Of a DNA stretch of 64,000 nt, positions 43,528 to 52,779 are shown in pieces. The notes under the pieces were generated by a model that was given only the letters and a program-made list of their open reading frames with translations, was not told where the DNA came from and did not search any database. Origin of the DNA: Bacteroidales bacterium (GTDB lineage Bacteria > Bacteroidota > Bacteroidia > Bacteroidales > UBA932); assembly GCA_017555965.1 (NCBI GenBank), contig JAFZFH010000071.1:1-64000 (forward strand). Direction: 5' to 3'. How positions within the stretch are numbered: the first letter of the stretch is position 1; every line of letters starts with the position of its first letter. The position numbers and the translations under genes were made by a program.

Positions 43528-46065
43528 TTATTTATTCATCGATGCAGCCACTTCCTCACATGCGAGTGAAAGCATCACATATGGAGGAACTGTTCCTGTA
43601 CAGCACTCGTTCTCGCCCCAGAGGAAAGGATAGTCATCCTTATGCTCCATGTAATCAGGATTCATGATCATGATACCAGGTACGATACCGCCAGGAATTA
43701 CTGTATAGTCAGCACGGTTGTTTCCGTAAGCAACGTTCTTTGTGTTCACACCTACTGAAGTCACGAATGAAACGTTCGATACAGGGTGGCATCCATAGAG
43801 ATAGTTGAGACCTGAGAGAACCATTTCAGGATCGATCATATCAGGGAAGTGCTTCCATACCATATAGTTGTTGAACGCCCATGAAATTACGGTTCCGTTG
43901 CCTCCCCAACCGCGGCCTGATACCGGAACGCCGTATGGAGTAGAAGCAGCTGTTGCCTTCTGAGTCTTTACGAATGCAGGAACTGCAGCCTTTACCTTCT
44001 TCTGGAAGTTCTTGTCCATATATGAGTAGATTGAAAGAGCGGTATTGAGGTTTGGTCTTTCACCCTCGAGCTGTGCAAGTACCTTGTCATAGAAGAAGTC
44101 ATGATACTTGGCCTCGCCTGTAGTGAGCCAGAGCTGGATAGCAGCATTTACACGTCCGTCACCTCTCATTCTGCGTCCGTCACCCTGATTTGCAGCAGGA
44201 TCAGCTGCTTCAAAGTTCTCGTCCCAAAGTTTCACAGCAAGCTTGAGAGCCTTCTCAGCTACCTCAGGACGATACTCCTTGAGAACTCTGGCTGCAGATG
44301 CCATTGCAGCGATTGTAGACATCTGGCCTGCAGGGCTGTAGTTGCTTGTAAACGCTACACGGTCATCAAGAGTACCTGAAGTCTGGCCATAGATCTGATA
44401 TGGCTGAAGTGCAGGGTTGTAAAGGAGTCCGTCTGTCTGTGAACCGCCGTCGCCAAGATATGGATACTGCCACATGTTGACCTGTACGATACCCTGTGCA
44501 ACGAAACCGATGTTCTCTACCTGTGCGATGAGGTTGATAACACCATGCTCGACCTGCTGGATCACGTCAGGAGTTCCGTCCGGACGGTGCATGTCAACGA
44601 ACTGAGCCTTCTGGTCGATGAAGGTCTGGTCGCGCTCCGGAGTAAACTTCTCCCAAAGGTCTGAGAGCTGCGATGTCATTCCGATCACTGTACCTGCCTG
44701 GATATCGAAGTCACCTGCATCATACCATGCACCTACGCCGAGTCCAGGGATGTGCTCCCATGGCTCATAGTCAGTAAATGTCTCAGGACCTGAACGATAG
44801 CCGTCATGCATCTCGAAGTTTACAGGAGCCTGAAGTGCATCGTCAACATTTGAAACGTCGTGCCAGATACGGTAAGCTTCCTTTACTCTCATATGGTCCA
44901 TCTGTGCTGGAAGCCATACGTCCATTGTAGTATGCCATTTTCCTGAATATACATTGTTGTCTACAGGGAATACGTTTGACTTGAATCCGTCATACTCCAC
45001 ATAATAAAGACCAGGAGTCTTTACCTTTGAGAAATCGATATGAGCATAGTTGTAACGCTTGTTGAACTCTCCCCACATCTTTACTGCAGGCTCAAGAACA
45101 ACAGACTCGTTACCGTTCTGATCGATTCTGTAGATCTTAGCCTTTGCAGCAGGTGTAGAGTTCTTGTCAAGCTCTACGACAGCAACCTTCTTCTGGCCTG
45201 GAGTATAACCGATCTGAGAGATACCGATATTTGGGTCTCTTCTCCACTCTGGGTCTGAAGACGGAATTACATTCCACTCTGCAACAGTACCAGTCTTTCC
45301 GCCAGGAAGGATGGTACGTACGACGAATGTACCGTTCTGAGAAAGGTTTCTGCCATCATAAAGGTTGATATCAGAATCCGACTTGAATGTGACGCGAAGG
45401 TCTTCATCCTCAGGTGCGAGAACGAGAGTCTTACCTGTAGCGATAGGATGTGCCACAAGGAACTCACCGCGTCCACGGTCGTTGAATGTAGAAAGACCGA
45501 AGATCTGGGTAACCTTCTCTTCTACAGGTCTTGCGTCTACTGTACTAGCAGGATGGCGCGGAAGAATAGCAGACTTGCCGTCCATCATGAATGTCTTGCC
45601 GAAGTAAGGCGCAGGGAAGAACTCGAGGTTCAGACCTGCCTTTCCTACAAGCTCCGCAGGAACCGGCTTGTCAAGAATGACAGCCATTTTCACACCTATA
45701 TCAGCAGGAGAAACCTTGATCTTGTATGAAAAATCGTAGTCCTTATAGAGGAAGCTGACAGTAATGGAGTTGTCTTCCTTATTTACTACTCTGTCAGTAA
45801 GTTCAGCATAGATGTCCCACTGTTCAGGAGTATTCATCAGACGTACGCCACCACCTGTGGAGATTCTTTCTCCACGCTGGATGATTTCGATACCTGCTGT
45901 CTTCTCGTCGCAAAAGATACCGTTGTACTGATTGCTGAAGACCAGCACATTGGCACCTGTCTGCTCGAAATACTCAAGATCGTTGAGTTTGTAAGTCTGG
46001 GCCTGGGCACTCATCCATGAAAGGATGAGTCCGAGGGCCATAACGAATTTATATGTGTTTTTCAT
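43528..46065 (-). CDS. GH9 endoglucanase, copy 1
   Basis: The 845-residue secreted enzyme (signal to AQAQ, ~23) has an N-terminal ~250-residue beta-rich domain (~25-275, FCDEKTAGIEIIQRGERIS, RLMNTPEQWDIY) that I cannot name. An Ig-like cellulase N domain (~278-370, GISQIGYTPGQKKVAVVELD) and a GH9 (alpha/alpha)6 barrel (~376-845) follow. Catalytic residues: GAWYDAGDFD (Asp449, Asp452) and WGENECC (Glu820 as acid). Substrate could be cellulose, mixed-linkage glucan or xyloglucan. It follows its paralogue by 10 bases. Confidence 0.93.
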   Translation of the reverse strand: MKNTYKFVMALGLILSWMSAQAQTYKLNDLEYFEQTGANVLVFSNQYNGIFCDEKTAGIEIIQRGERISTGGGVRLMNTPEQWDIYAELTDRVVNKEDNSITVSFLYKDYDFSYKIKVSPADIGVKMAVILDKPVPAELVGKAGLNLEFFPAPYFGKTFMMDGKSAILPRHPASTVDARPVEEKVTQIFGLSTFNDRGRGEFLVAHPIATGKTLVLAPEDEDLRVTFKSDSDINLYDGRNLSQNGTFVVRTILPGGKTGTVAEWNVIPSSDPEWRRDPNIGISQIGYTPGQKKVAVVELDKNSTPAAKAKIYRIDQNGNESVVLEPAVKMWGEFNKRYNYAHIDFSKVKTPGLYYVEYDGFKSNVFPVDNNVYSGKWHTTMDVWLPAQMDHMRVKEAYRIWHDVSNVDDALQAPVNFEMHDGYRSGPETFTDYEPWEHIPGLGVGAWYDAGDFDIQAGTVIGMTSQLSDLWEKFTPERDQTFIDQKAQFVDMHRPDGTPDVIQQVEHGVINLIAQVENIGFVAQGIVQVNMWQYPYLGDGGSQTDGLLYNPALQPYQIYGQTSGTLDDRVAFTSNYSPAGQMSTIAAMASAARVLKEYRPEVAEKALKLAVKLWDENFEAADPAANQGDGRRMRGDGRVNAAIQLWLTTGEAKYHDFFYDKVLAQLEGERPNLNTALSIYSYMDKNFQKKVKAAVPAFVKTQKATAASTPYGVPVSGRGWGGNGTVISWAFNNYMVWKHFPDMIDPEMVLSGLNYLYGCHPVSNVSFVTSVGVNTKNVAYGNNRADYTVIPGGIVPGIMIMNPDYMEHKDDYPFLWGENECCTGTVPPYVMLSLACEEVAASMNK

Positions 46066-46075
46066 AGCGTATCTT

Positions 46076-48673
46076 TTACTTGTTCAAAGCCTTTGTAATC
46101 TCTTCAGCACCGAGAGTAAGCATCACGAAGTTAGGAACATTACGTGTACAGCACTCGTTCTCGCCCCAAAGGAACGGATAGTCGTCCTTGTTCTCCATGA
46201 AGTCAGGGTTCATGATGAGAAGACCAGGAACGATACCGCCAGGAATCACTGTATAGTCAGCACGGTTGGTACCATAAGCTACCTTCTTTGTATTTACTCC
46301 TACAGAGTTCACGAAAGAGACATTTGAATATGGGTGACGTCCGAAGATGAAATGCATTCCGTTGAGAACAAGCTCAGGATCGATCATATCAGGGAAGTAC
46401 TTCCATACGAGATAGTTGTTATATGCCCAGTTGAGAGCGATCTCAGTACCGCCCCATCCGCGTCCCTGAACAGGAACTCCATATGGATTCTCAGCTGCAG
46501 TGGCTGTAACACTTTCAACATAAGCAGGAACTGCTGCCTTTACAGCTGCCTTGAAATCATCATCGAGAAGAGGATAAAGCTCAAGAGCTGTGCTGAGGTT
46601 AGGTGCGCGGAAGAATCCTCCCTGTCCGCCATACTGCTGCTGAGGCTTCTGTGTAAGCTGTTCCATTACCTTAGGAAGGAAGAAATCCTTATACTTCTGT
46701 TCTCCTGTTGCCTTCCAGAGCTGGATAGCTGCAGATGTTCTCATCTCGCCGCGCATCCATCTGCCGTTAGGATTCTCAGGCTGGTTCTTAGGGTCAGCTG
46801 CCTCGAAATTCTCATCCCAGAGCTTCACAGCAAGCTTCAGTGCCTTTGCAGAAAGTTCAGGATTGTAATCCTTGAGTGCCTTTGCAGCCGCAGCCATTGC
46901 AGCGATTGTAGACATCTGACCTGCTGGAGAATAGTTTCCTGTGAATGCGAAACGGTCGTCACATGTACCTGATGTACCACCTACGATGTCGTATGGCTGA
47001 AGTGCAGGATTATATACATATCCGTCAGTCTGGCTTGATCCGTCACCGATATGTACATACTGCCATGTGTTGCCCTGTACGATACCCTGAGCTACAAAAC
47101 CGATGTTCTCCACCTGTGCGATGAGGTTAAGGAGACCATGCTCACACTGCTGGAGTACGTCCGGCTGTCCGTCCGGACGGTGGATGTCTACGAACTGAGT
47201 CTTCTGATCGATGTATGTCTGGTCTCTGTCCTCTCCGAAAAGATCCCAAAGGAGTGCAAACTGCTGGGTAAGTCCGATCACTGTACCTGACTGGATGTCG
47301 AAGTCACCTGCATCGTACCATGCTCCTACAGAAAGACCAGGAATGTGCTCATATGGCTTATACTTGGTATTTGTCTTATCACCCATTGTATAGCCGTCAT
47401 GCATCGAAACATTGAGAGGTGCCTGAAGGGCGTCATCCATGTTCGAACGTCCGTGCCATACTCGGTAAGCCTCCTTTACCTCCATGTGGTCCATCTGTAC
47501 AGGGAGCCATACATCCATTGTAGTATGCCACTTGTCACCGTATACATTCTCTGCGATCGGGAATACATTTGAAGTATGGTCACCGAACTGAAGAACATAA
47601 AGACCTGGCTGCTTTACTGAAGTAAAATCCACCTGAGCGTAGTTGTAGCGGTTGTAATATACACCCCACTCCTTTACTGCAGGCTCAGCGACAACTGTAC
47701 GCTCACCATCGTCAGCAATACGGATTACCTTTGCTGTTGCAGGTAATACATAATTCTTGTCAAGCTCGACAACAGCCACCTTCTTCTGTGCAGGTGTGTA
47801 ACCTACCTGTGAAATACCGATATTAGGCTCTCTCACCCACTGAGGATCGAATCCCTGCTCGATATACCACTCTACAACCTTACCGGTCTTGCCTTCAGGA
47901 AGAAGAGTTCTTACCACGAATGTACCGTTTGAAGAAAGGTTACGTCCGTCATAGAGATTGATGTCTGAATCTGACTTGAATGTCACGCGAACGGCATCAT
48001 CTTCCGGTGCCATCACGAGAGTCTTTCCTGTTGCGAGAGGAGAAGCCACGATGAACTCGTCTCTTCCTCTGTCGTCAAATGTAGAAAGATTGTATCCTTC
48101 GCCATAGATCTGAGTGATCTTCTCTGAGAGAGGACGCATCTGTGTGTCACTTGCAGGATGTTTAGGAAGGATGTTGGATCTGCCGTCCATCATGAAGGTC
48201 TTGCCGAAATATGTAGCCGGGAAGAACTCGATGTTCATACCTGCCTTTCCGACAAGTTCTGCAGGAACAGGCTTGTCAACATAGGCAGCCATAGTGACTC
48301 CCTTGTCCTTGCCTGTCACCTTGATGGTAACTCTGAAGTCATACCTGTCGTAGTAGAGTACAACTGAAATTGTGTTATTCTTCTTGTCGACAGTTCTTGA
48401 TTCGAGAACAGGATAGATATCCCACTGCTCAGGAGTATTCATCAGACGGATACCACCACCTGTTGCAATACGTACACCTCTCTGGATCATTTCAATGGCA
48501 GCTGTCTTCTCGTCGCAGAACATTCCGTTGTACTCGTTGCTGTATACAAGGAAGTTCACGCCTCTGTCTTCGAAATACTCGAGGTCATTAACTTTCATGT
48601 TCTGAGCTGAAAGCATCGAGGAAGCCAAGGCTGCCAGCACAGTTGAAAGAACAATTCTTGATTTCATATTCAT
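46076..48673 (-). CDS. GH9 endoglucanase, copy 2
   Basis: The 865-residue paralogue of the gene at 43528-46065 shares the whole architecture: the same unnamed N-terminal domain (FCDEKTAAIEMIQRGVRIA), the Ig-like domain (ISQVGYTPAQKKVAVVELD) and the GH9 barrel with GAWYDAGDFD and WGENECC (Glu840). Compared with copy 1 it has a Q/G-rich insertion (KPQQQYGGQGGFF) in the barrel. The pair arose by tandem duplication and has diverged, so different substrate or product ranges are likely. Confidence 0.93.
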   Translation of the reverse strand: MNMKSRIVLSTVLAALASSMLSAQNMKVNDLEYFEDRGVNFLVYSNEYNGMFCDEKTAAIEMIQRGVRIATGGGIRLMNTPEQWDIYPVLESRTVDKKNNTISVVLYYDRYDFRVTIKVTGKDKGVTMAAYVDKPVPAELVGKAGMNIEFFPATYFGKTFMMDGRSNILPKHPASDTQMRPLSEKITQIYGEGYNLSTFDDRGRDEFIVASPLATGKTLVMAPEDDAVRVTFKSDSDINLYDGRNLSSNGTFVVRTLLPEGKTGKVVEWYIEQGFDPQWVREPNIGISQVGYTPAQKKVAVVELDKNYVLPATAKVIRIADDGERTVVAEPAVKEWGVYYNRYNYAQVDFTSVKQPGLYVLQFGDHTSNVFPIAENVYGDKWHTTMDVWLPVQMDHMEVKEAYRVWHGRSNMDDALQAPLNVSMHDGYTMGDKTNTKYKPYEHIPGLSVGAWYDAGDFDIQSGTVIGLTQQFALLWDLFGEDRDQTYIDQKTQFVDIHRPDGQPDVLQQCEHGLLNLIAQVENIGFVAQGIVQGNTWQYVHIGDGSSQTDGYVYNPALQPYDIVGGTSGTCDDRFAFTGNYSPAGQMSTIAAMAAAAKALKDYNPELSAKALKLAVKLWDENFEAADPKNQPENPNGRWMRGEMRTSAAIQLWKATGEQKYKDFFLPKVMEQLTQKPQQQYGGQGGFFRAPNLSTALELYPLLDDDFKAAVKAAVPAYVESVTATAAENPYGVPVQGRGWGGTEIALNWAYNNYLVWKYFPDMIDPELVLNGMHFIFGRHPYSNVSFVNSVGVNTKKVAYGTNRADYTVIPGGIVPGLLIMNPDFMENKDDYPFLWGENECCTRNVPNFVMLTLGAEEITKALNK

Positions 48674-48698
48674 TTGGTTATTAGTTAGTTAATTACAA

Positions 48699-50069
48699 TC
48701 AGTTGAGTTTCCACCAGTCAAAGTCGAACATCTGCTCGTCTCCGCCACGGAAGAGGATGTATACATCATGCTTTCCTGTGACAGGACGTCTTGTCTTGAT
48801 CTCCACTGTCTGTACTGACTCTGTTCCGTCGACCTTCACGCTTGCAAACGGGCTGTCGCTCATTGCGTTTACATAGAACTCGATTGTTCCGGGAGTCTTG
48901 AAGTTGAGAGTCTCGACAGTAAGAGTCTCAGGACCTTCAGTACCGAACTCAACCTCACGTACCTTGATCCAGTCACCATTGTGGATGAGTCTTACGTAGT
49001 GCTTCTTTCCGGCAAGACGGTCAGTCTTCACTCCCCATGAGTCGGCCATGGTCTCAGCCTCTACTCTCTTGTATGGATCGATTGTACCTACCGGAGCAGG
49101 ACCTTCCTCTGTGAATGGAATGAACGGAATGGTTCCGTCAGGATTGTATTTGAACTCCTCTACCGCTGCAGAACGGTGGAAGCCCTGACCATTAGGAAGC
49201 TTACCGTTGTGGTAGAACATGTAGTTATGTCCCTTGTATGTCACTTCACCGCCGTGGATTGTAAATGAGTTTTCTGCCTCGTTCATGATGCGGCCGCGGT
49301 ATGTCCAAGGGCCGTCGATCGAAGGTGCGGTAGAATATGCCATGTGCTCAGGAACGCCGCCTGCAGGATATGTGAGGTAGTAGAGGTCGCCTCTGCGAGA
49401 CACCCATGGACCTTCCTCGAATCCAACCATGAGTTCTTCCTTGCCCTTCGCCCAGTTCATCTTGATTGACTGAGGTCCGAAACATGCAGGATCGTGGAAA
49501 CCGGGAACTTCCTTGTAACCGTCCTTGAACGAGATCATGTCGTCGTTGAGCTCTCCGTACCAGAGGCCCTTGTTACCCCAGAAGAGGTAGGCTCTTCCGT
49601 CGTTGTCGATCATGACGGTAGGGTCGATGAATGAGAAGCCCTTCGCAAGAGGTGCACCGATTGCATCTACGTATGGTCCTTGAGGATCGTCAGCGACTGC
49701 AACTGCGAGAACATCGTTCTTGTCTGCGTCGTTGAGACATACATACCAGTACCACTTGCCGTTGCGTTCGATTGCCTGAGATGCCCATGCGCGATCTCCA
49801 TGATATGCCCACTTGAATGTTTCAGTAGAGATAGGTGTACCGAGATATGTCCAGTTCACCATATCCTCAGTCGAGAAGAGCTGCCAGTCGTTCATCTTGA
49901 AGTATGTGGCGTCGTCCTCGTCATGTCCTACGAACATATAAAGCTTGTCACCGTGCACATAAGGTGCTGGGTCCGGAGTGTAGGATGTCGAGATGATAGG
50001 ATTCTGCGCCAAGCAGACTGCAGACACGAGACCCAATGCAGAAATAGTCAGAAGTTTTTTCATTATCAT
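48699..50069 (-). CDS. GH43 enzyme with CBM6-like domain
   Basis: The 456-residue secreted enzyme (signal to CLAQ, ~22) has a five-bladed propeller with the GH43 triad: Asp33 in TPDPAPYV, Asp149 in SFIDPTV and Glu219 in GFEEGPW. A C-terminal beta-sandwich (~325-456, YKRVEAETMADSWGVKTDR ... DFDWWKL) looks like CBM6. Activity is probably arabinofuranosidase or beta-xylosidase. The ATG at 50069 overlaps the GH51 stop (TAATG); a second ATG at 50063 gives the more usual signal MKKLL. Confidence 0.92.
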   Translation of the reverse strand: MIMKKLLTISALGLVSAVCLAQNPIISTSYTPDPAPYVHGDKLYMFVGHDEDDATYFKMNDWQLFSTEDMVNWTYLGTPISTETFKWAYHGDRAWASQAIERNGKWYWYVCLNDADKNDVLAVAVADDPQGPYVDAIGAPLAKGFSFIDPTVMIDNDGRAYLFWGNKGLWYGELNDDMISFKDGYKEVPGFHDPACFGPQSIKMNWAKGKEELMVGFEEGPWVSRRGDLYYLTYPAGGVPEHMAYSTAPSIDGPWTYRGRIMNEAENSFTIHGGEVTYKGHNYMFYHNGKLPNGQGFHRSAAVEEFKYNPDGTIPFIPFTEEGPAPVGTIDPYKRVEAETMADSWGVKTDRLAGKKHYVRLIHNGDWIKVREVEFGTEGPETLTVETLNFKTPGTIEFYVNAMSDSPFASVKVDGTESVQTVEIKTRRPVTGKHDVYILFRGGDEQMFDFDWWKLN

Positions 50070-52603
50070 TAGAATTTCTTAGTGATTGTCAATACACCTG
50101 CAGAGAGAGGCTCAACCTCGAGAACCACCTGCTGCTCGGTAAATGATGGAGTGAACATCTTGAGTGCTACAGCATTCTTGTTTTCCATGCTGTTCTGTAC
50201 GTCAAGTGAACCTGGCGCATAGTATTCATACTCTGTCGAAGCGATGCCCTTCCAGTCACCGTCAACTGTGAGTCTGTATGGAGTTTCAGTCGGGTTGACT
50301 ACCTTAACGATGACGTCGCGTCCGTTCTCGGACATTGTAGTGACTACGCTGATTTCCTTTGTATCTCCCTCGTATGAAAGACGATATCTTGAGAAGTGAT
50401 CGTACCAGAGTTCTGTCACCTGATAGTTAGGTGCGACGAAGAGGTCCTTATAGTCGAAGTTGATGAATGCATTGTTCCAGTCCGGAGCATCTGTACGACG
50501 GATAAAGAGCGCTGCAGAACCCATAGCAACGATGTCACGCGATTCGCACTCGTTGAGGAAACCACCTGCGAAAAGACCTGTCTGCCAGTCGATGCTCTGG
50601 AGGTTCCACTCTGAGATGAAGAGCTTCACGTTAGGGTTAGGAGAGTTTGCGATCATTTCGGCATACTGGTCGTACTGAGCTCCGAGTCTCTTAGGGCCTG
50701 TAGCGTAACCGCCCTTCTGCTCGTAGTGATGGAGGCTGAGGTAGTCGAAATAGTTTGCTGAACGCTGGATCATGCCTTCGTCCTGTCCGCGGAAACCGCC
50801 GCAAGCGATGATCTTGATTGTTGGGTCTACTGCGCGCATAGCCTCTGAGAAGTCACGGACACAAGCCTCGTATTTCTCGATACCCATCTCCCACATCTCG
50901 TTGTCAATCTCCCAATACTTCACGTTATATGGCTCAGGATGACCGTTTGCAGCACGTACACTTCCCCACTTTCCTGTTGCAGGTTCGTTGCAGTATGCAA
51001 CCCAGTCAGCTGCATCCTGGATGATGCGGTCTCTTTCTGACTCAGGAAGCTCGAATCTTACAGAAACTACGATTACCGGCTCTGTATTGACCTCGCGGCA
51101 GAATCTGATGAACTCGTCTGTACCGAAGCAGTTCTGGTCATAGTCCATCCACATCCAGTTAGGCCATCTCTGACGGTCTTCCTGAGGTCCGATACCCCAT
51201 TTCCAGTCGTACTGAGCAACATATCCGCCACCTGGCCAACGGAGACATGTAGGATGGAGATCCTTCACCGCCTTGAGGATGTCCGGACGGAAACCTCCGA
51301 GAGACTGACCTGTAGCTGTAGTAAGTGTAACCTGGTCGAACTGAACTGTACCGTTCTCTACAGCGATTGCAAAATCCGCATCTCCGCTGTTTTCTCCTGC
51401 AGGAAGCGTGATGTCGAATTTCTTCCACTCTGATCCAGGTACGCCGAGAGTCTGCTCAACGATGAACTCGTCTCCTCTCTTAAGTCCTACAGAAAGCTTT
51501 CCGTCGCCCTTTGCATAGATCGAACCGAGGAAAGTTTCGCCTGCAACCACATTCTGAGGGCCCTGGAAGACACCTGTCTTTGATGTTGCAGTAACCTTCT
51601 GCGAGTATTCCATGTTTATGGCATCACCCTTGACCATCTCGAATTTTCCGTTGCCGAACGAGTTCCACTGAGGAGCGACAGCAGGAATCTTCACATCCTC
51701 AGGTGTTCCTTCGAAGTAGATGGTCTTTCCGTTTGAAGAAGCGACCTTGATGTTCTTGTAGTATGCTTCAGTATAGTTTACCCAGAATACGATGTCGTTC
51801 TTGCCGACTGCATCGAGCTTGCTTGAATTGAGGACCTTCTTGCCGTCCCAATATACTGTAACGGAGTTGCCCTTGCAGCTGATGCGGAGCTTATGCCAGT
51901 CCTGGTTCTCATTGATCTGCTGAGCATTGGCAATCTTGTAGGTGATAGGATCGAGAGTTGTGATCTTGCGGGTTCTTCCGCCGAAACTTGGCATTTCCTT
52001 CTCCACTCTCTTTGAAATCGAGAAGTTAGGGTCAGTCACCTGCATTGCGTTCTGACGGGCCTGAGCAAGACTCTGGGCCTGAATCTGAGATTCAGTCTGA
52101 GCAGTGCTGAGGATACGTGCTTCGTAATACGGGTTATGGATACGAACGAAATATGGTTCGCCGTCCGCCTGATTCTTTACAGCGAATCTCATATCAAGAA
52201 GACCACCGCTCCATGAACGGTTCTGAAGTCTGTAGGAACGCCATTTCACATCCATTGTAATCTCATAGTCATCACTGTCTACCGATGTGATGTTGATAGG
52301 CTGCTCATAACGTGTAGGCGAATGGAGTACATTCTCATCATCCATATACCATCCGTCAAAGAATCCGTCTCTAGGGTGGATACCAGGATACTGTTCAGGC
52401 TCGAATGAGCGTTCGTAGATGAGTTCCTGCCATACGCCGTTATTGGCAGAGAAGTAGATGTGCTCAAAAAGCTGTCCGTAGATCATCGGATCGATGGTTC
52501 CGGACGGAGCCTTTGAACTTACATTGATGTTTACACTTTCCTGAGAAAATGCAGATGCAGTAATCACAAAAAGTGACAGTGCGAGGATTACCAGTCTTTT
52601 CAT
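50069..52603 (-). CDS. GH51 alpha-L-arabinofuranosidase
   Basis: From the ATG at 52603 the 844-residue secreted enzyme (signal to SAFSQ, ~20) has a GH51 core broken by a CBM4/9- and LamG-like sandwich region (~85-420, with WHKLRISCKGNSVTVYWDGK). The catalytic barrel follows with WEIDNEMWEMG (acid/base Glu) and FISEWNLQ (nucleophile Glu). It removes arabinose from arabinoxylan or arabinan. It leads the operon GH51-GH43-GH9-GH9. A -7 box TATTTTTG at 52649-52642 supports this start over the one at 52687. Confidence 0.93.
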   Translation of the reverse strand: MKRLVILALSLFVITASAFSQESVNINVSSKAPSGTIDPMIYGQLFEHIYFSANNGVWQELIYERSFEPEQYPGIHPRDGFFDGWYMDDENVLHSPTRYEQPINITSVDSDDYEITMDVKWRSYRLQNRSWSGGLLDMRFAVKNQADGEPYFVRIHNPYYEARILSTAQTESQIQAQSLAQARQNAMQVTDPNFSISKRVEKEMPSFGGRTRKITTLDPITYKIANAQQINENQDWHKLRISCKGNSVTVYWDGKKVLNSSKLDAVGKNDIVFWVNYTEAYYKNIKVASSNGKTIYFEGTPEDVKIPAVAPQWNSFGNGKFEMVKGDAINMEYSQKVTATSKTGVFQGPQNVVAGETFLGSIYAKGDGKLSVGLKRGDEFIVEQTLGVPGSEWKKFDITLPAGENSGDADFAIAVENGTVQFDQVTLTTATGQSLGGFRPDILKAVKDLHPTCLRWPGGGYVAQYDWKWGIGPQEDRQRWPNWMWMDYDQNCFGTDEFIRFCREVNTEPVIVVSVRFELPESERDRIIQDAADWVAYCNEPATGKWGSVRAANGHPEPYNVKYWEIDNEMWEMGIEKYEACVRDFSEAMRAVDPTIKIIACGGFRGQDEGMIQRSANYFDYLSLHHYEQKGGYATGPKRLGAQYDQYAEMIANSPNPNVKLFISEWNLQSIDWQTGLFAGGFLNECESRDIVAMGSAALFIRRTDAPDWNNAFINFDYKDLFVAPNYQVTELWYDHFSRYRLSYEGDTKEISVVTTMSENGRDVIVKVVNPTETPYRLTVDGDWKGIASTEYEYYAPGSLDVQNSMENKNAVALKMFTPSFTEQQVVLEVEPLSAGVLTITKKF

Positions 52604-52641
52604 GTTATTATGTTTATCTGTATGCATATTTATACAAGTAA

Positions 52642-52649
52642 CAAAAATA
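52642..52649 (-). promoter_or_regulatory. -7 box of GH51-GH43-GH9-GH9 operon
   Basis: TATTTTTG on the minus strand, 38 bases before the start at 52603. Confidence 0.5.
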
Positions 52650-52716
52650 ACATTATTTCTTATTACTTTGTAATAAAAACAGACCATTTGCTATAAAATT
52701 GGCAAGCCCAAAACAT

Positions 52717-52748
52717 CAAGAGGATGCCACATATGTGACATCCTCTTG
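52717..52748 (-). terminator. Terminator of the carboxylesterase gene
   Basis: Perfect 10-bp stem CAAGAGGATG/CATCCTCTTG with an inner CACATATGTG palindrome, followed on the minus strand by ATGTTTTGGG. It separates the esterase from the GH51 operon. Confidence 0.7.
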
Positions 52749-52779
52749 AAAACTGTCGATTTTGTATCTTTTATTTGCA

